Notes under the pieces: generated by a model
Database searches by the model: none
What the model was told of the DNA's origin: nothing
The model's input: only the letters and a program-made list of their open reading frames with translations
Source of the DNA: Bacteroidia bacterium
GTDB lineage: Bacteria > Bacteroidota > Bacteroidia > SXHM01
Direction: 5' to 3'
NCBI GenBank assembly: GCA_022072225.1
Contig: JAJVIC010000002.1
Coordinates: 758,404-822,403, forward strand
Length of the DNA stretch: 64,000 nt
Part shown: in pieces, positions 25,454 through 33,158 of the stretch
Layout of the letters: each line of letters starts with the position of its first letter
Numbering within the stretch: position 1 is the first letter of the stretch
Program-made: the position numbers and the translations under genes

Positions 25454-26719
25454 ATGAACCGTCAGGCCATACGCATCATTGTTTTACTTGCTACGCTTTC
25501 CATAGCAGGTATTATAGTTACCCAGATTTTTTGGGTGCGCAAGGCTTTTGATATCAAAGACCGCGAGTTTAATGATCGCGTAAACATTGCGCTGCAGGAA
25601 GTAGCACAGGAAATAAAAAAGCTGAATAAAGACTCATCGGAAGTTTTACCCGTACGCCAACCTGCCTCCAATTATTTTGTAGTGAGTATGAACGATACGC
25701 TGCACCCTTTCCTGCTTGAATCATTGCTGAAAAAAGAATTTCAGGAACGTAATATTGACGAAAACTTTGAATACGGCATATACGATTGCTTTACCGATAG
25801 CATTGTGTTCGGGCGTTACGTATTAATGGGCGACAGCAACGATTTAAAACAATCATCTGATGAACCGCCACCGCTGTGGAAAGGCGACAATCACTACTTC
25901 GGAGTTTATTTTCCATCTAAGAAAAGTTACATCCTGAACCAGATGGACATCTGGATATTTTCATCCGTTATTCTTATTGTTGTAATCGTATTCTTCGGCT
26001 ATACGCTGGGCGTTATCCTTCGTCAGAAAAGACTTTCGGAGATGAAAAACGATTTCATCAACAACATGACACATGAGTTTAAAACGCCTATTTCCACCAT
26101 TTCTGTGTCCAGCGAAATGTTGTTGCGTGACGAGATCGGAGGCTCGTCCGACAAACGCGCACGTTATTCACGCATTATTCAGGACGAAACAGCTCGCCTG
26201 AAAACCATGGTGGAAAAGGTTTTGCAAATGGCCGATATTGATGCCGGCCAAATAAAACTCAATAAATCCGATGTTGATGTTCATACGGTAATTCGCCAAA
26301 CAATTGAGAACATGGAAATAGTTGTACATGAAAAAGGAGGAAACATTTCATGCGACTTAACAGCTGCCAACCCAATCATAAAGGCCGATAAGGTTCACCT
26401 TACCAACATTATTTACAACCTGCTCGACAACGCTATTAAATATGCTGTTGAGCCTCCCGTTATCAACATAAAAACACGCAACACAAAGAAGGGAATAGTA
26501 ATCAGCATTCAGGATAACGGAATAGGAATAAGCAAAGAAATTCAAAAGAACATTTTCTCGAAGTTTTACCGTGTGCCCACCGGAAACGTACACAATGTTA
26601 AAGGCTTCGGGCTTGGACTCTTTTATGTAAAAACAATAACTGATGCACATCACGGCTTTATAAAATTAGAAAGCGAAAGCGGCAGGGGAAGCAGGTTTGA
26701 TGTGTATTTACCTTTTTAA
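25454..26719 (+). CDS. Membrane sensor histidine kinase
   Basis: This 421-aa kinase has two membrane segments (about 7-28 and 166-188) enclosing a 135-residue extracytoplasmic sensor region with no recognised domain. The HisKA domain has H207 in NNMTHEFKTPISTIS. The ATPase domain shows the N box (HLTNIIYNLLDNAIKYA), G1 (DNGIGIS) and G2 (GFGLGLFYV). It should autophosphorylate and pass phosphate to the response regulator encoded 96 nt downstream. The pair resembles the RprX/RprY type of Bacteroidota. The signal sensed is unknown. The linker to the regulator gene is an inverted heptamer repeat. Confidence 0.93.
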   Translation: MNRQAIRIIVLLATLSIAGIIVTQIFWVRKAFDIKDREFNDRVNIALQEVAQEIKKLNKDSSEVLPVRQPASNYFVVSMNDTLHPFLLESLLKKEFQERNIDENFEYGIYDCFTDSIVFGRYVLMGDSNDLKQSSDEPPPLWKGDNHYFGVYFPSKKSYILNQMDIWIFSSVILIVVIVFFGYTLGVILRQKRLSEMKNDFINNMTHEFKTPISTISVSSEMLLRDEIGGSSDKRARYSRIIQDETARLKTMVEKVLQMADIDAGQIKLNKSDVDVHTVIRQTIENMEIVVHEKGGNISCDLTAANPIIKADKVHLTNIIYNLLDNAIKYAVEPPVINIKTRNTKKGIVISIQDNGIGISKEIQKNIFSKFYRVPTGNVHNVKGFGLGLFYVKTITDAHHGFIKLESESGRGSRFDVYLPF

Positions 26720-26720
26720 C

Positions 26721-26806
26721 TGATAATGAATACCGAACAAGGAATTTTGAATAATGTAGTTTTAACTATTTCTGCTTTCGATATTTCTTGTTCATTATTC
26801 GATATT
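26721..26806. repeat. Inverted heptamer repeat between kinase and regulator
   Basis: The left arm is TGATAAT, GAATACC, GAACAAG, GAATTTT, GAATAAT (26721-26755). The right arm is CGATATT, TCTTGTT, CATTATT, CGATATT (26779-26806). The arms are imperfectly complementary and could form a hairpin in the kinase-regulator mRNA. Confidence 0.7.
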
Positions 26807-26815
26807 CTATAAACA

Positions 26816-27514
26816 ATGGCAAACAAAGAAAAACTATCTATTCTTCTTGTTGAAGACGATGAAAACCTTGGAATGGTTGTAAAAGATGTATTAGAGATGG
26901 AAGGCTACAAAGTAGCGTGGGAAAAGGATGGCAACGCAGCTATACAGAACTTTATGAAAAACCATTACCACCTTTGCGTGTTTGATGTGATGCTGCCTAA
27001 AAAGGACGGTTTTACTCTGGCTACCGAAGCCCGCAAACTCAATCCTAAAATTCCCATTATATTTCTTACAGCCAAGAGCATGAAGGAAGACCGCATTAAA
27101 GGTTTTGTAAGCGGTGCCGATGATTACATTACCAAACCTTTCAGCACCGAAGAGTTTTTATTGCGCGTAAAAGCCGTACTTAAACGCTGCTATAACGACA
27201 TCAGCGGTGAGGCTAAAACTGTTTTTGAAATAGGCAAATACAAGTTTGATTATTCCAACCTTAGTCTTACACTGGACGGCAACAGTGAAACCCTTACCCA
27301 ACGCGAAGCCGATACACTGAAACTATTCTGCATTAACCGAAATGAGGTGCTTACCCGCGAAATGATTCTTAAAATTGTTTGGGGTAATGATGATTATTTT
27401 ACAGGCCGCAGCATGGATGTATTCATAGCCCGCCTGCGCAAATACTTAGCAGGCGACAGCAAGATAAAGATCGTGAATATTCACGGGGTGGGCTTTAAGA
27501 TGATGGTGGAGTAA
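26816..27514 (+). CDS. OmpR-family response regulator
   Basis: The receiver domain has the acidic pair D14-D15, phospho-acceptor D57 (VFDVMLPKKDG), T85 and K107 (DDYITKPF). The C-terminal winged-helix domain (about 130-232) has the recognition-helix region MILKIVWGNDDYFTGRSMDVFIARLRKYL. It should act as a DNA-binding transcription factor controlled by the kinase upstream. Its targets cannot be told from this window. Its stop is directly adjacent to the stop of the convergent gene at 27515, with no room for a terminator. Confidence 0.95.
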   Translation: MANKEKLSILLVEDDENLGMVVKDVLEMEGYKVAWEKDGNAAIQNFMKNHYHLCVFDVMLPKKDGFTLATEARKLNPKIPIIFLTAKSMKEDRIKGFVSGADDYITKPFSTEEFLLRVKAVLKRCYNDISGEAKTVFEIGKYKFDYSNLSLTLDGNSETLTQREADTLKLFCINRNEVLTREMILKIVWGNDDYFTGRSMDVFIARLRKYLAGDSKIKIVNIHGVGFKMMVE

Positions 27515-28537
27515 TTAAGCCAACACCTCTTTCTGCGTAAACTTCTTCAGCCTTGACAAGGTATCAAAGGTTTCGTTCATCAGATTTTCGGTAATTTGTT
27601 TGATGGGCATAATCTCATCAATCATTTCCACGCTTTGTCCGGCACACCACAATGTATTGTAATTGGCAGGTTTTATGGATTGCTCCAGACGTTTCATTCC
27701 ACGAAACTGAATAAGCAACTTGAAGTATTTTTTTGTACGCTTGTTAGTGCTTAGCTGTTTCTCGAGCCAGTTTTGCTTATAGCCAATCTTTTTGGCATAA
27801 GGTGTATTTATGATAGTGCATGGTGTTCCCGAAATTTTGTCGGTCATTACTATGTCTTTCATTTTTGAGTCAACAATAGCATTCTTGTAAGCATCATTTA
27901 CTCCTGCTTCAGGGCAGGCTATATAGCGTGTTCCTATAGAAACGCCTTCGGCACCAAGTGCAAGCATAGATGCAATTCCTTCACCGGTAGCAACACCACC
28001 GGCCGAAACCACCGGCATTCCGGGGAAATGTTTCTTTAAAGTTGGAACCAATAACTGTAAAGGGTAAGGCCCTGCATGTCCACCTGCACCCTGCCCCACA
28101 GCAATAAATCCATCGCAACCTAAATCAAAACATTTCTGCGCGTGTTCCACATTGGTTACATCGCAAAAAACCTTTGCCCCGTAAGTATGCGCTTTTTGTA
28201 TCACTTCACCCGGATGCCCGAGCGATGTAATGTAAAAAGGAACTTTTTTATCTACACAGGCTTGCAAATGTTTTACAAAAAGCGGATTAGTCTTTTGTAC
28301 AATAAGATTTACACCATAATTCCCGGTAACTTTGTTTTCGGATTTGTATTTATTCAGGTTATCAAGTACTTTTTCAAATTCGCCTTCGTTGCGGTAGTTC
28401 AACGAAGGAAAACAGCCCATGATACCCGAATCCATTGCTGAGCGCATCATGGCTTCGTTAGACACCAGAAACATGGGAGCCATAATAACGGGAAACTCAA
28501 TGTTTAACAGTTCGGTTACTTTAGTAGTTAATTTCAT
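27515..28537 (-). CDS. Nitronate monooxygenase-type FMN enzyme
   Basis: The 340-aa TIM-barrel protein carries the FMN-binding features of the NMO/2-nitropropane dioxygenase family: FPVIMAPMFLVSN at the start, GQGAGGHAG at about 168-176, and AGGVATGEGIASMLALGAEG then VSIGTRY near 198-225. Enzymes of this type oxidise nitronates such as propionate 3-nitronate to aldehydes, or reduce enoyl thioesters in FabK-like members; the exact substrate is not shown. It is monocistronic, with an inverted heptamer repeat upstream and a TATCTTTG -7 box at 28588-28595 on the minus strand. Confidence 0.85.
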   Translation of the reverse strand: MKLTTKVTELLNIEFPVIMAPMFLVSNEAMMRSAMDSGIMGCFPSLNYRNEGEFEKVLDNLNKYKSENKVTGNYGVNLIVQKTNPLFVKHLQACVDKKVPFYITSLGHPGEVIQKAHTYGAKVFCDVTNVEHAQKCFDLGCDGFIAVGQGAGGHAGPYPLQLLVPTLKKHFPGMPVVSAGGVATGEGIASMLALGAEGVSIGTRYIACPEAGVNDAYKNAIVDSKMKDIVMTDKISGTPCTIINTPYAKKIGYKQNWLEKQLSTNKRTKKYFKLLIQFRGMKRLEQSIKPANYNTLWCAGQSVEMIDEIMPIKQITENLMNETFDTLSRLKKFTQKEVLA

Positions 28538-28601
28538 GGAAATATTTTTGAATTAAAAAAGGATTTCTATTTTTGGAAATTGAAACGCAAAGATAATCTT
28601 T

Positions 28602-28692
28602 CATCAACGAATAACGAATGCAAACGAATATACGAATGAATAAGGCAGGTTTACTAATTCGTATATTCGAAAAAGATTAGCTATTCGTTGAT
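28602..28692. repeat. Imperfect inverted repeat of AACGAAT-type heptamers
   Basis: The left arm (28602-28640) is built from units such as ATCAACGAATAACGAATGC and GAATATACGAAT. The right arm (28656-28692) is largely complementary (ATTCGTATATTCG ... CTATTCGTTGAT). It lies between divergent genes. Confidence 0.75.
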
Positions 28693-28727
28693 GCAACAAA
28701 CAATTTAACCCTTTAAAACCTAAAACA

Positions 28728-30377
28728 ATGTCAGTTTACAGCTCACCACTCGAAATGCTTTACAAATGGGAAAAAGAAACTCCTGACAAAGTCTTCCTTC
28801 GCCAACCCATAAACGATAAATGGCACGAATGGACCTGGAAGCAAACAGGCGAAGAAGTGCGCAAAATGGCAGGAGCAATCAAGGCCATGAATCTTCCGGC
28901 AGGCAGCAACATAGCGCTCATTTCAAAAAACTGCGCTCATTGGATTATCAGCGATTTGGCTATTATGATGTCGGGACATATTTCAGTACCCATGTATCCG
29001 AATCTGAATTCAGAAACTGTAAAGCTTATTCTGGAACACAGCGAGGCAAAGGTGTGTTTTGTGGGTAAATTAGACGACTGGAAATCTATGCGCCCCGGAG
29101 TTCCTGCAGGTGTGCGCTGCATTGCTTTTCCATTTTATACCGAACCGGGTTATGAAACCTGGGACGAAATCATTAAAGGTGCAAAACCTGTTGAAGAAGA
29201 TATTATAAGAATGCCCAACGAACTGGCAACTATTATTTACACATCGGGAACAACCGGAATGCCTAAAGGAGTTATGCACAGCTTTCATAACTTTTCATTC
29301 ACAGCCGAAAATGCGGTAAAGCTTATTGATATTGATAATTCTTCGAAGTTCTTTTCGTACCTGCCGCTTTGCCACATTGCAGAACGCTTTCTGGTTGAAC
29401 TGGGCGGAATTTACTCAGGCGGAAGCATTTCATTTGGTGAGTCACTGGAGAAATTCCCTAAAAACCTTTCAGAAGTTCAGCCGACAGTATTCTTAGGAGT
29501 GCCACGCATCTGGAGCAAATTTCAACAAGGTGTACTTGGAAAAATGCCTCAGAAAAAACTGAATATTTTCCTGAATATTCCTTTACTGAATTCAGTGGTG
29601 AAAAAGAAAATAAAAACAGGACTCGGCCTGTCTCAGGCTACTAACATTTTTGTGGGAGCTGCACCCATGCCTGCTTCGCTTATACGCTGGTTCGAGCGTC
29701 TGGATATAAAAATACAGGAAGCCTATGCCATGACCGAAAATTGCTGCTACTCACACGTAACACTTCCACACGAAATAAAAATAGGTTGCGTAGGCAAAGC
29801 TTTACCGCATGTACAAGTAAAACTAAGTGAACAAAACGAAGTACTGATAAAACACGAAGCGCTGATGCTGGGCTATTACAAAGAACCGCAACTGACCAAA
29901 GACAGTTTTACTGAAGATGGCTATCTGCGCACCGGTGATGAAGGGAAAATTGACAGCGAAGGCTATCTGCAAATCACAGGACGTGTAAAAGATATTTTTA
30001 AAACTACCAAAGGAAAATACGTTGCACCTGCACCGATTGAAATGAAGATTTCGGTAAACGAGGATATTGACCAGGTATGCGTGGTTGGCGATGGAATTGC
30101 ACAACCTATTGCAATGATTACACTATCGGAAGCAGGTAAGAAAAAAGCAAAAGAAGAAATAGAACGCAGCCTTGTAGAAACAATGAACATAGTTAACCCC
30201 AAACTTGACCAACACGAAATGCTGAAACGCATGGTAGTTTTAAAAGGCGACTGGACAGTGGAAAACAAACTCCTCACTCCTACCCTTAAAATCAAACGCA
30301 ACGAGGTGGAGAAAATTCACCGGGGCAAATACGAAATGTGGTATTCCAGCACTACGGAAGTGGTTTGGGAAAATTAG
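28728..30377 (+). CDS. Long-chain acyl-CoA synthetase (AMP-forming)
   Basis: The 549-aa enzyme has the AMP-binding signature TIIYTSGTTGMPKGVMHS, the A5 motif YAMTENCC, and the adenylate-domain motif GYLRTGDEGKIDSEGYLQITGRVKDIFK with the hinge region. The length is shorter than typical FadD15-type ligases, with a short C-terminal domain lacking an obvious PxxxxGK lysine; the segment NKLLTPTLKIKRNEV carries the probable A10 lysine. It activates fatty acids to acyl-CoA using ATP. It is cytoplasmic or membrane-associated and appears monocistronic. Confidence 0.88.
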   Translation: MSVYSSPLEMLYKWEKETPDKVFLRQPINDKWHEWTWKQTGEEVRKMAGAIKAMNLPAGSNIALISKNCAHWIISDLAIMMSGHISVPMYPNLNSETVKLILEHSEAKVCFVGKLDDWKSMRPGVPAGVRCIAFPFYTEPGYETWDEIIKGAKPVEEDIIRMPNELATIIYTSGTTGMPKGVMHSFHNFSFTAENAVKLIDIDNSSKFFSYLPLCHIAERFLVELGGIYSGGSISFGESLEKFPKNLSEVQPTVFLGVPRIWSKFQQGVLGKMPQKKLNIFLNIPLLNSVVKKKIKTGLGLSQATNIFVGAAPMPASLIRWFERLDIKIQEAYAMTENCCYSHVTLPHEIKIGCVGKALPHVQVKLSEQNEVLIKHEALMLGYYKEPQLTKDSFTEDGYLRTGDEGKIDSEGYLQITGRVKDIFKTTKGKYVAPAPIEMKISVNEDIDQVCVVGDGIAQPIAMITLSEAGKKKAKEEIERSLVETMNIVNPKLDQHEMLKRMVVLKGDWTVENKLLTPTLKIKRNEVEKIHRGKYEMWYSSTTEVVWEN

Positions 30378-30385
30378 TGTTTTTA

Positions 30386-30510
30386 TCACTAAGGGCACAA
30401 GGTCACAAAGACATTTTGATGTGGCAAAATATTCAGGGTTGCTGAATTCGCGTTTTTGTGTTTATGCACCTAGTCAATCTTAATGCGCTCAGTGCTCTTA
30501 GTGGTAAAAA
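30386..30510. repeat. Inverted CACTAAG/GCACAAG heptamer repeats
   Basis: At 30386-30410 the plus strand reads TCACTAAGGGCACAAGGTCA in 7-bp phase. The complement type (GTGCTCTTAGTGG) lies at 30493-30505, inside the 3' end of the lycopene cyclase gene, where it codes for the terminal FFTTKSTERIKID. A further copy of this family is at 49571-49612. Confidence 0.65.
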
Positions 30511-31186
30511 AAGTTTTCGTCTTTAAACTTTCATAAATACTCACACTCATCCCCAGCATAAGCATTCCGTAAAACACATCCTCAACAGGAATGGTTAGTA
30601 ATCTTATTCCAAGATTTTCTTCATTGTTGTACCAAACTACCGGCTCACCAATCCAGCTCCCGGTGAGCAAACCGTTTACAATGGTGAAAGGAATAAGAAT
30701 TACTAAATAGGCAAAATAAAACCTCCCGAGGTATTGCCCTTTAATCCATAATAATTGCATTAGCAGAAAAATACTAAGGAACAAACAAGTGTAAAATGTA
30801 TAAGCTCTATCGTGAAAAAGAATAACGCCAGTAATAGATATAACAAGAAGCAAGGCTGAAACAAACTTTGAACTTTGAACTTTAAACTTTGAACTTAAAC
30901 CAAGCGCTTCGTAGGCAAAAATGCTGGAATACGGAATGCAGAAGAAAAACAGTACTTCCTCCAACGGCAGACTAAACACTCTTATCCCGGTTACAAACTT
31001 TGGATTAAAACCCCATACACCATTGGCTGTAAAAATCACATCCCAAATGATAAAGAAAACTGCTGTTGCAGTCATTGCCGGAAAAAGGTATTTCCATTTT
31101 TTGTAATACCCTATGCGGCTTTCAAAACTGAGAATAAAGGGGACTAAAAGCGAGAAAAAATTAATGAGCAGATACGTGTATTGCAT
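30470..31186 (-). CDS. Fused CrtYcd-type lycopene cyclase
   Basis: This 238-aa membrane protein has about seven hydrophobic segments and two internally similar halves, each with the cyclase signature: FVTGIRVFSLPLEEVLFFF near residues 64-82 and LGIRLLTIPVEDVFYG in the second half. This matches fused heterodimeric-type (CrtYc-CrtYd) lycopene beta-cyclases, which close the ends of lycopene to beta-carotene. Two parts look foreign: residues about 97-109 (GLSSKFKVQSSKFVS) and the C-terminal TTKSTERIKID are both encoded by heptamer repeats. It is the last gene of the carotenoid cluster, 89 nt past crtZ across a hairpin repeat. Confidence 0.88.
   Translation of the reverse strand: MQYTYLLINFFSLLVPFILSFESRIGYYKKWKYLFPAMTATAVFFIIWDVIFTANGVWGFNPKFVTGIRVFSLPLEEVLFFFCIPYSSIFAYEALGLSSKFKVQSSKFVSALLLVISITGVILFHDRAYTFYTCLFLSIFLLMQLLWIKGQYLGRFYFAYLVILIPFTIVNGLLTGSWIGEPVVWYNNEENLGIRLLTIPVEDVFYGMLMLGMSVSIYESLKTKTFFTTKSTERIKID
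30864..30898 (-). repeat. Five-unit heptamer repeat inside the lycopene cyclase gene
   Basis: The units (plus strand) are AACTTTG, AACTTTG, AACTTTA, AACTTTG and AACTTAA. Read on the minus strand they encode LSSKFKVQSSKF, in a loop between two membrane helices, and leave the frame open. Confidence 0.9.
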
Positions 31187-31200
31187 GTTCTGTTTTTTTA

Positions 31201-31264
31201 CCGCAGAGACGCAAAGTCGCAGAGTAACTTTATTTATTTCCTTTGCGTCTTAGCGTCTCTGCGG
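31201..31264. repeat. CGCAGAGACGCAAAG inverted repeat (hairpin)
   Basis: The left arm 31201-31224 and right arm 31241-31264 share CCGCAGAGACGC-AAG with their complements, with heptamer-like internal phase. It lies between crtZ and the lycopene cyclase gene, where it could modulate expression within the operon. Confidence 0.75.
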
Positions 31265-31275
31265 TGAAATCAATC

Positions 31276-31749
31276 TTAATCAAAAAGCGTTTTTTCTTTC
31301 CGGGCAGCTTCAAAATATTTTTTTGGAACCAGCAACATACCAAAACATTCACCGTCTTCTTTGGTCAGATGTTTGTGATGCGCGCGGTGTGCCTTGCGCA
31401 ACGCAATAAAGTAAGTAATACCGGTGCGTTTAAACAGTTTTATCCTCTGGTGAATGAGTATTTCGTGAACAAAGGTATAAGCCACTCCATACACCGCAAT
31501 GCCAATGCCTACCCACATCCGCCAGTCGCAGCCTGCCAGTATTCCGAACATCATAAATAACCAGCTTGGTATGGCAAATATGAGAAAGAACCAATCGTTT
31601 TTTTGAAAAAATTTACCGGTCATTACGTGATGGTCCTGATGTACACTCCAAAGAAAACCATGCATTACATATTTATGAGCAAGCCATGCTACTGCTTCCA
31701 TTAACCAGAAACTGGCAATCATAATCAGTATACCTTTAATCCAAAACAT
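31276..31749 (-). CDS. crtZ: Beta-carotene hydroxylase
   Basis: The 157-aa membrane protein belongs to the fatty acid hydroxylase superfamily. It has the histidine clusters that bind the di-iron centre: HKYVMHG and HQDHH at about 26-43, HEILIHQ near 95-101 and HRAHHKH near 121-127. It hydroxylates the rings of beta-carotene to give zeaxanthin. Its ATG overlaps the stop of the preceding gene by one base (TGATG), indicating coupled translation. Together with crtB and the cyclase it suggests that the cell makes hydroxylated yellow-orange carotenoids. Confidence 0.92.
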   Translation of the reverse strand: MFWIKGILIMIASFWLMEAVAWLAHKYVMHGFLWSVHQDHHVMTGKFFQKNDWFFLIFAIPSWLFMMFGILAGCDWRMWVGIGIAVYGVAYTFVHEILIHQRIKLFKRTGITYFIALRKAHRAHHKHLTKEDGECFGMLLVPKKYFEAARKEKTLFD

Positions 31750-32285
31750 CAGTTCTCGTATTTCTTTAAACTTGCTTTTTCTTTTTCATTGGTGCGTTCC
31801 GACTTAACCAGATACTTTGCTATCGCCTTGCGTAACTCAAGTTTATCAAGCATAGGCAGGTATTTCAGGATATAACTTTTGTCTTCTTCCAGATTTTCGT
31901 TGTAGCCTAACATAGCCGGCAGATTATCCTGAATAGCAAAACGCAAAAATCTTAATTCAATATCATTCTTGTTATGCGAAATAGCATCTTCCAGCAACTT
32001 CTTTCCGGTTTTAAAATATTCCATTTTCGAGAATGGATTAGCGGTGCTTTTAGCCATCAGCATGGTAACACCACCCGCATAACCAGAAAGTATATCCGTT
32101 CCGTCTGTTTTGCCATTCAATGCGTTGTATAGTTCGGTACAAATGCTGTCGTTCTTAGTTGCCAGCGGGTATTTTTTGCGTACTTCATTTAATGTTATGT
32201 CCTGCGCAAAGACAGAAAAAGAAGCAAGAAGTAATAGGCAATAAACAAGAACAGCTTTGCTCATAATACTTAGTACTAACTTCAT
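31749..32285 (-). CDS. Unknown secreted protein inside the carotenoid operon, 178 aa
   Basis: The protein has a signal peptide (ending SFSVFAQ) and a helical mature part of about 150 residues (e.g. YKTGKKLL-like helices; LRFLRFAIQDNLPAMLGYNENL; LRKAIAKYLVKSE). I do not recognise a domain. It is wedged between crtB (12 nt upstream) and crtZ (1-nt overlap), so it is almost certainly in the same mRNA. It may help with membrane or pigment organisation, but this rests on context alone. A second in-frame ATG (MSKAVLVYC) 7 codons in could be the true start. Confidence 0.8.
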   Translation of the reverse strand: MKLVLSIMSKAVLVYCLLLLASFSVFAQDITLNEVRKKYPLATKNDSICTELYNALNGKTDGTDILSGYAGGVTMLMAKSTANPFSKMEYFKTGKKLLEDAISHNKNDIELRFLRFAIQDNLPAMLGYNENLEEDKSYILKYLPMLDKLELRKAIAKYLVKSERTNEKEKASLKKYEN

Positions 32286-32297
32286 TATACTTTCTTG

Positions 32298-33140
32298 CTA
32301 AATCAGATTTAAACTATGTCTGAAATACGCCCCCGCAAGCAACGCATATTTGCGCGGATTTGAAATGCGGATACGTCCATTCATTATTCCTGCCGTTGGT
32401 GTGTTTTTTATTTTCTTAAAAAGCGAATAGTAGTAAACATATACCATATAAACAGCAAAGCGACATTCTTTCGGAAGCTGCATTATTCCTGTATAACCTT
32501 CGCGGTAATCGTTTTCTATTTCCTGTTCCAGTTCATGCTTTACCTGCTCATTAAAATTCTCAATCTGCAATTCGGGAAAATAAATTCTTCCCAGATTTTG
32601 GTTATCCGCTTTCATATCGCGCAAAAAATTTACTTTTTGAAAAGCAGCGCCCAGCTTCATTGCCGGGTGTTTCAGCTTTTGATACATTGCTTCATCGCCC
32701 TTGCAGAAAATACGCAAACACATCAATCCAACCGCTTCAGCCGAGCCTAACACATACTGATCAAAACTTTTACGGTCGTGGTTTTTCTTTTCCAAATCCA
32801 TTTCCATGCTGCTCAGAAAAACATCGATCAACTCTTCTTCAATTTTATAACGGTTTACCGTTTGCTGAAAACTATTTAGAATTGGATTCAGACTGATGCC
32901 ATCTTTAATAGCCTGTTTGGTTTCGGCAGAAAAACGCTTCAGTAATTCGGGTTTATTGAACTCGTGGAAGCTGTCCACAATTTCATCGGCAAAGCGCACA
33001 AAACCATAAACAGCATGAATGGGACGGATTAAATCTTTGTGCAGCACATTAATGGCAAGCGAAAAAGAAGTGCTGTAGGCGCTGGTTACGGCCTTGCTGC
33101 ACTTGTAGGAAACGTTATCAAATAAATCCTTCTCTTTCAT
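32298..33140 (-). CDS. crtB: Phytoene synthase
   Basis: This 280-aa squalene/phytoene synthase family protein has both Asp-rich motifs: DEIVD at 52-56 and DMKAD at 175-179, within NFLRDMKADNQNLGRIYFPE. It condenses two geranylgeranyl diphosphates to phytoene, the first committed step of carotenoid synthesis. It is the first recognisable carotenoid gene of the cluster, starting 18 nt after the stop of the 696-aa membrane protein. The desaturase CrtI that should act next is not in this window, so it must be encoded elsewhere. Confidence 0.93.
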   Translation of the reverse strand: MKEKDLFDNVSYKCSKAVTSAYSTSFSLAINVLHKDLIRPIHAVYGFVRFADEIVDSFHEFNKPELLKRFSAETKQAIKDGISLNPILNSFQQTVNRYKIEEELIDVFLSSMEMDLEKKNHDRKSFDQYVLGSAEAVGLMCLRIFCKGDEAMYQKLKHPAMKLGAAFQKVNFLRDMKADNQNLGRIYFPELQIENFNEQVKHELEQEIENDYREGYTGIMQLPKECRFAVYMVYVYYYSLFKKIKNTPTAGIMNGRIRISNPRKYALLAGAYFRHSLNLI

Positions 33141-33158
33141 CTGTGCGAAAATAGATAA

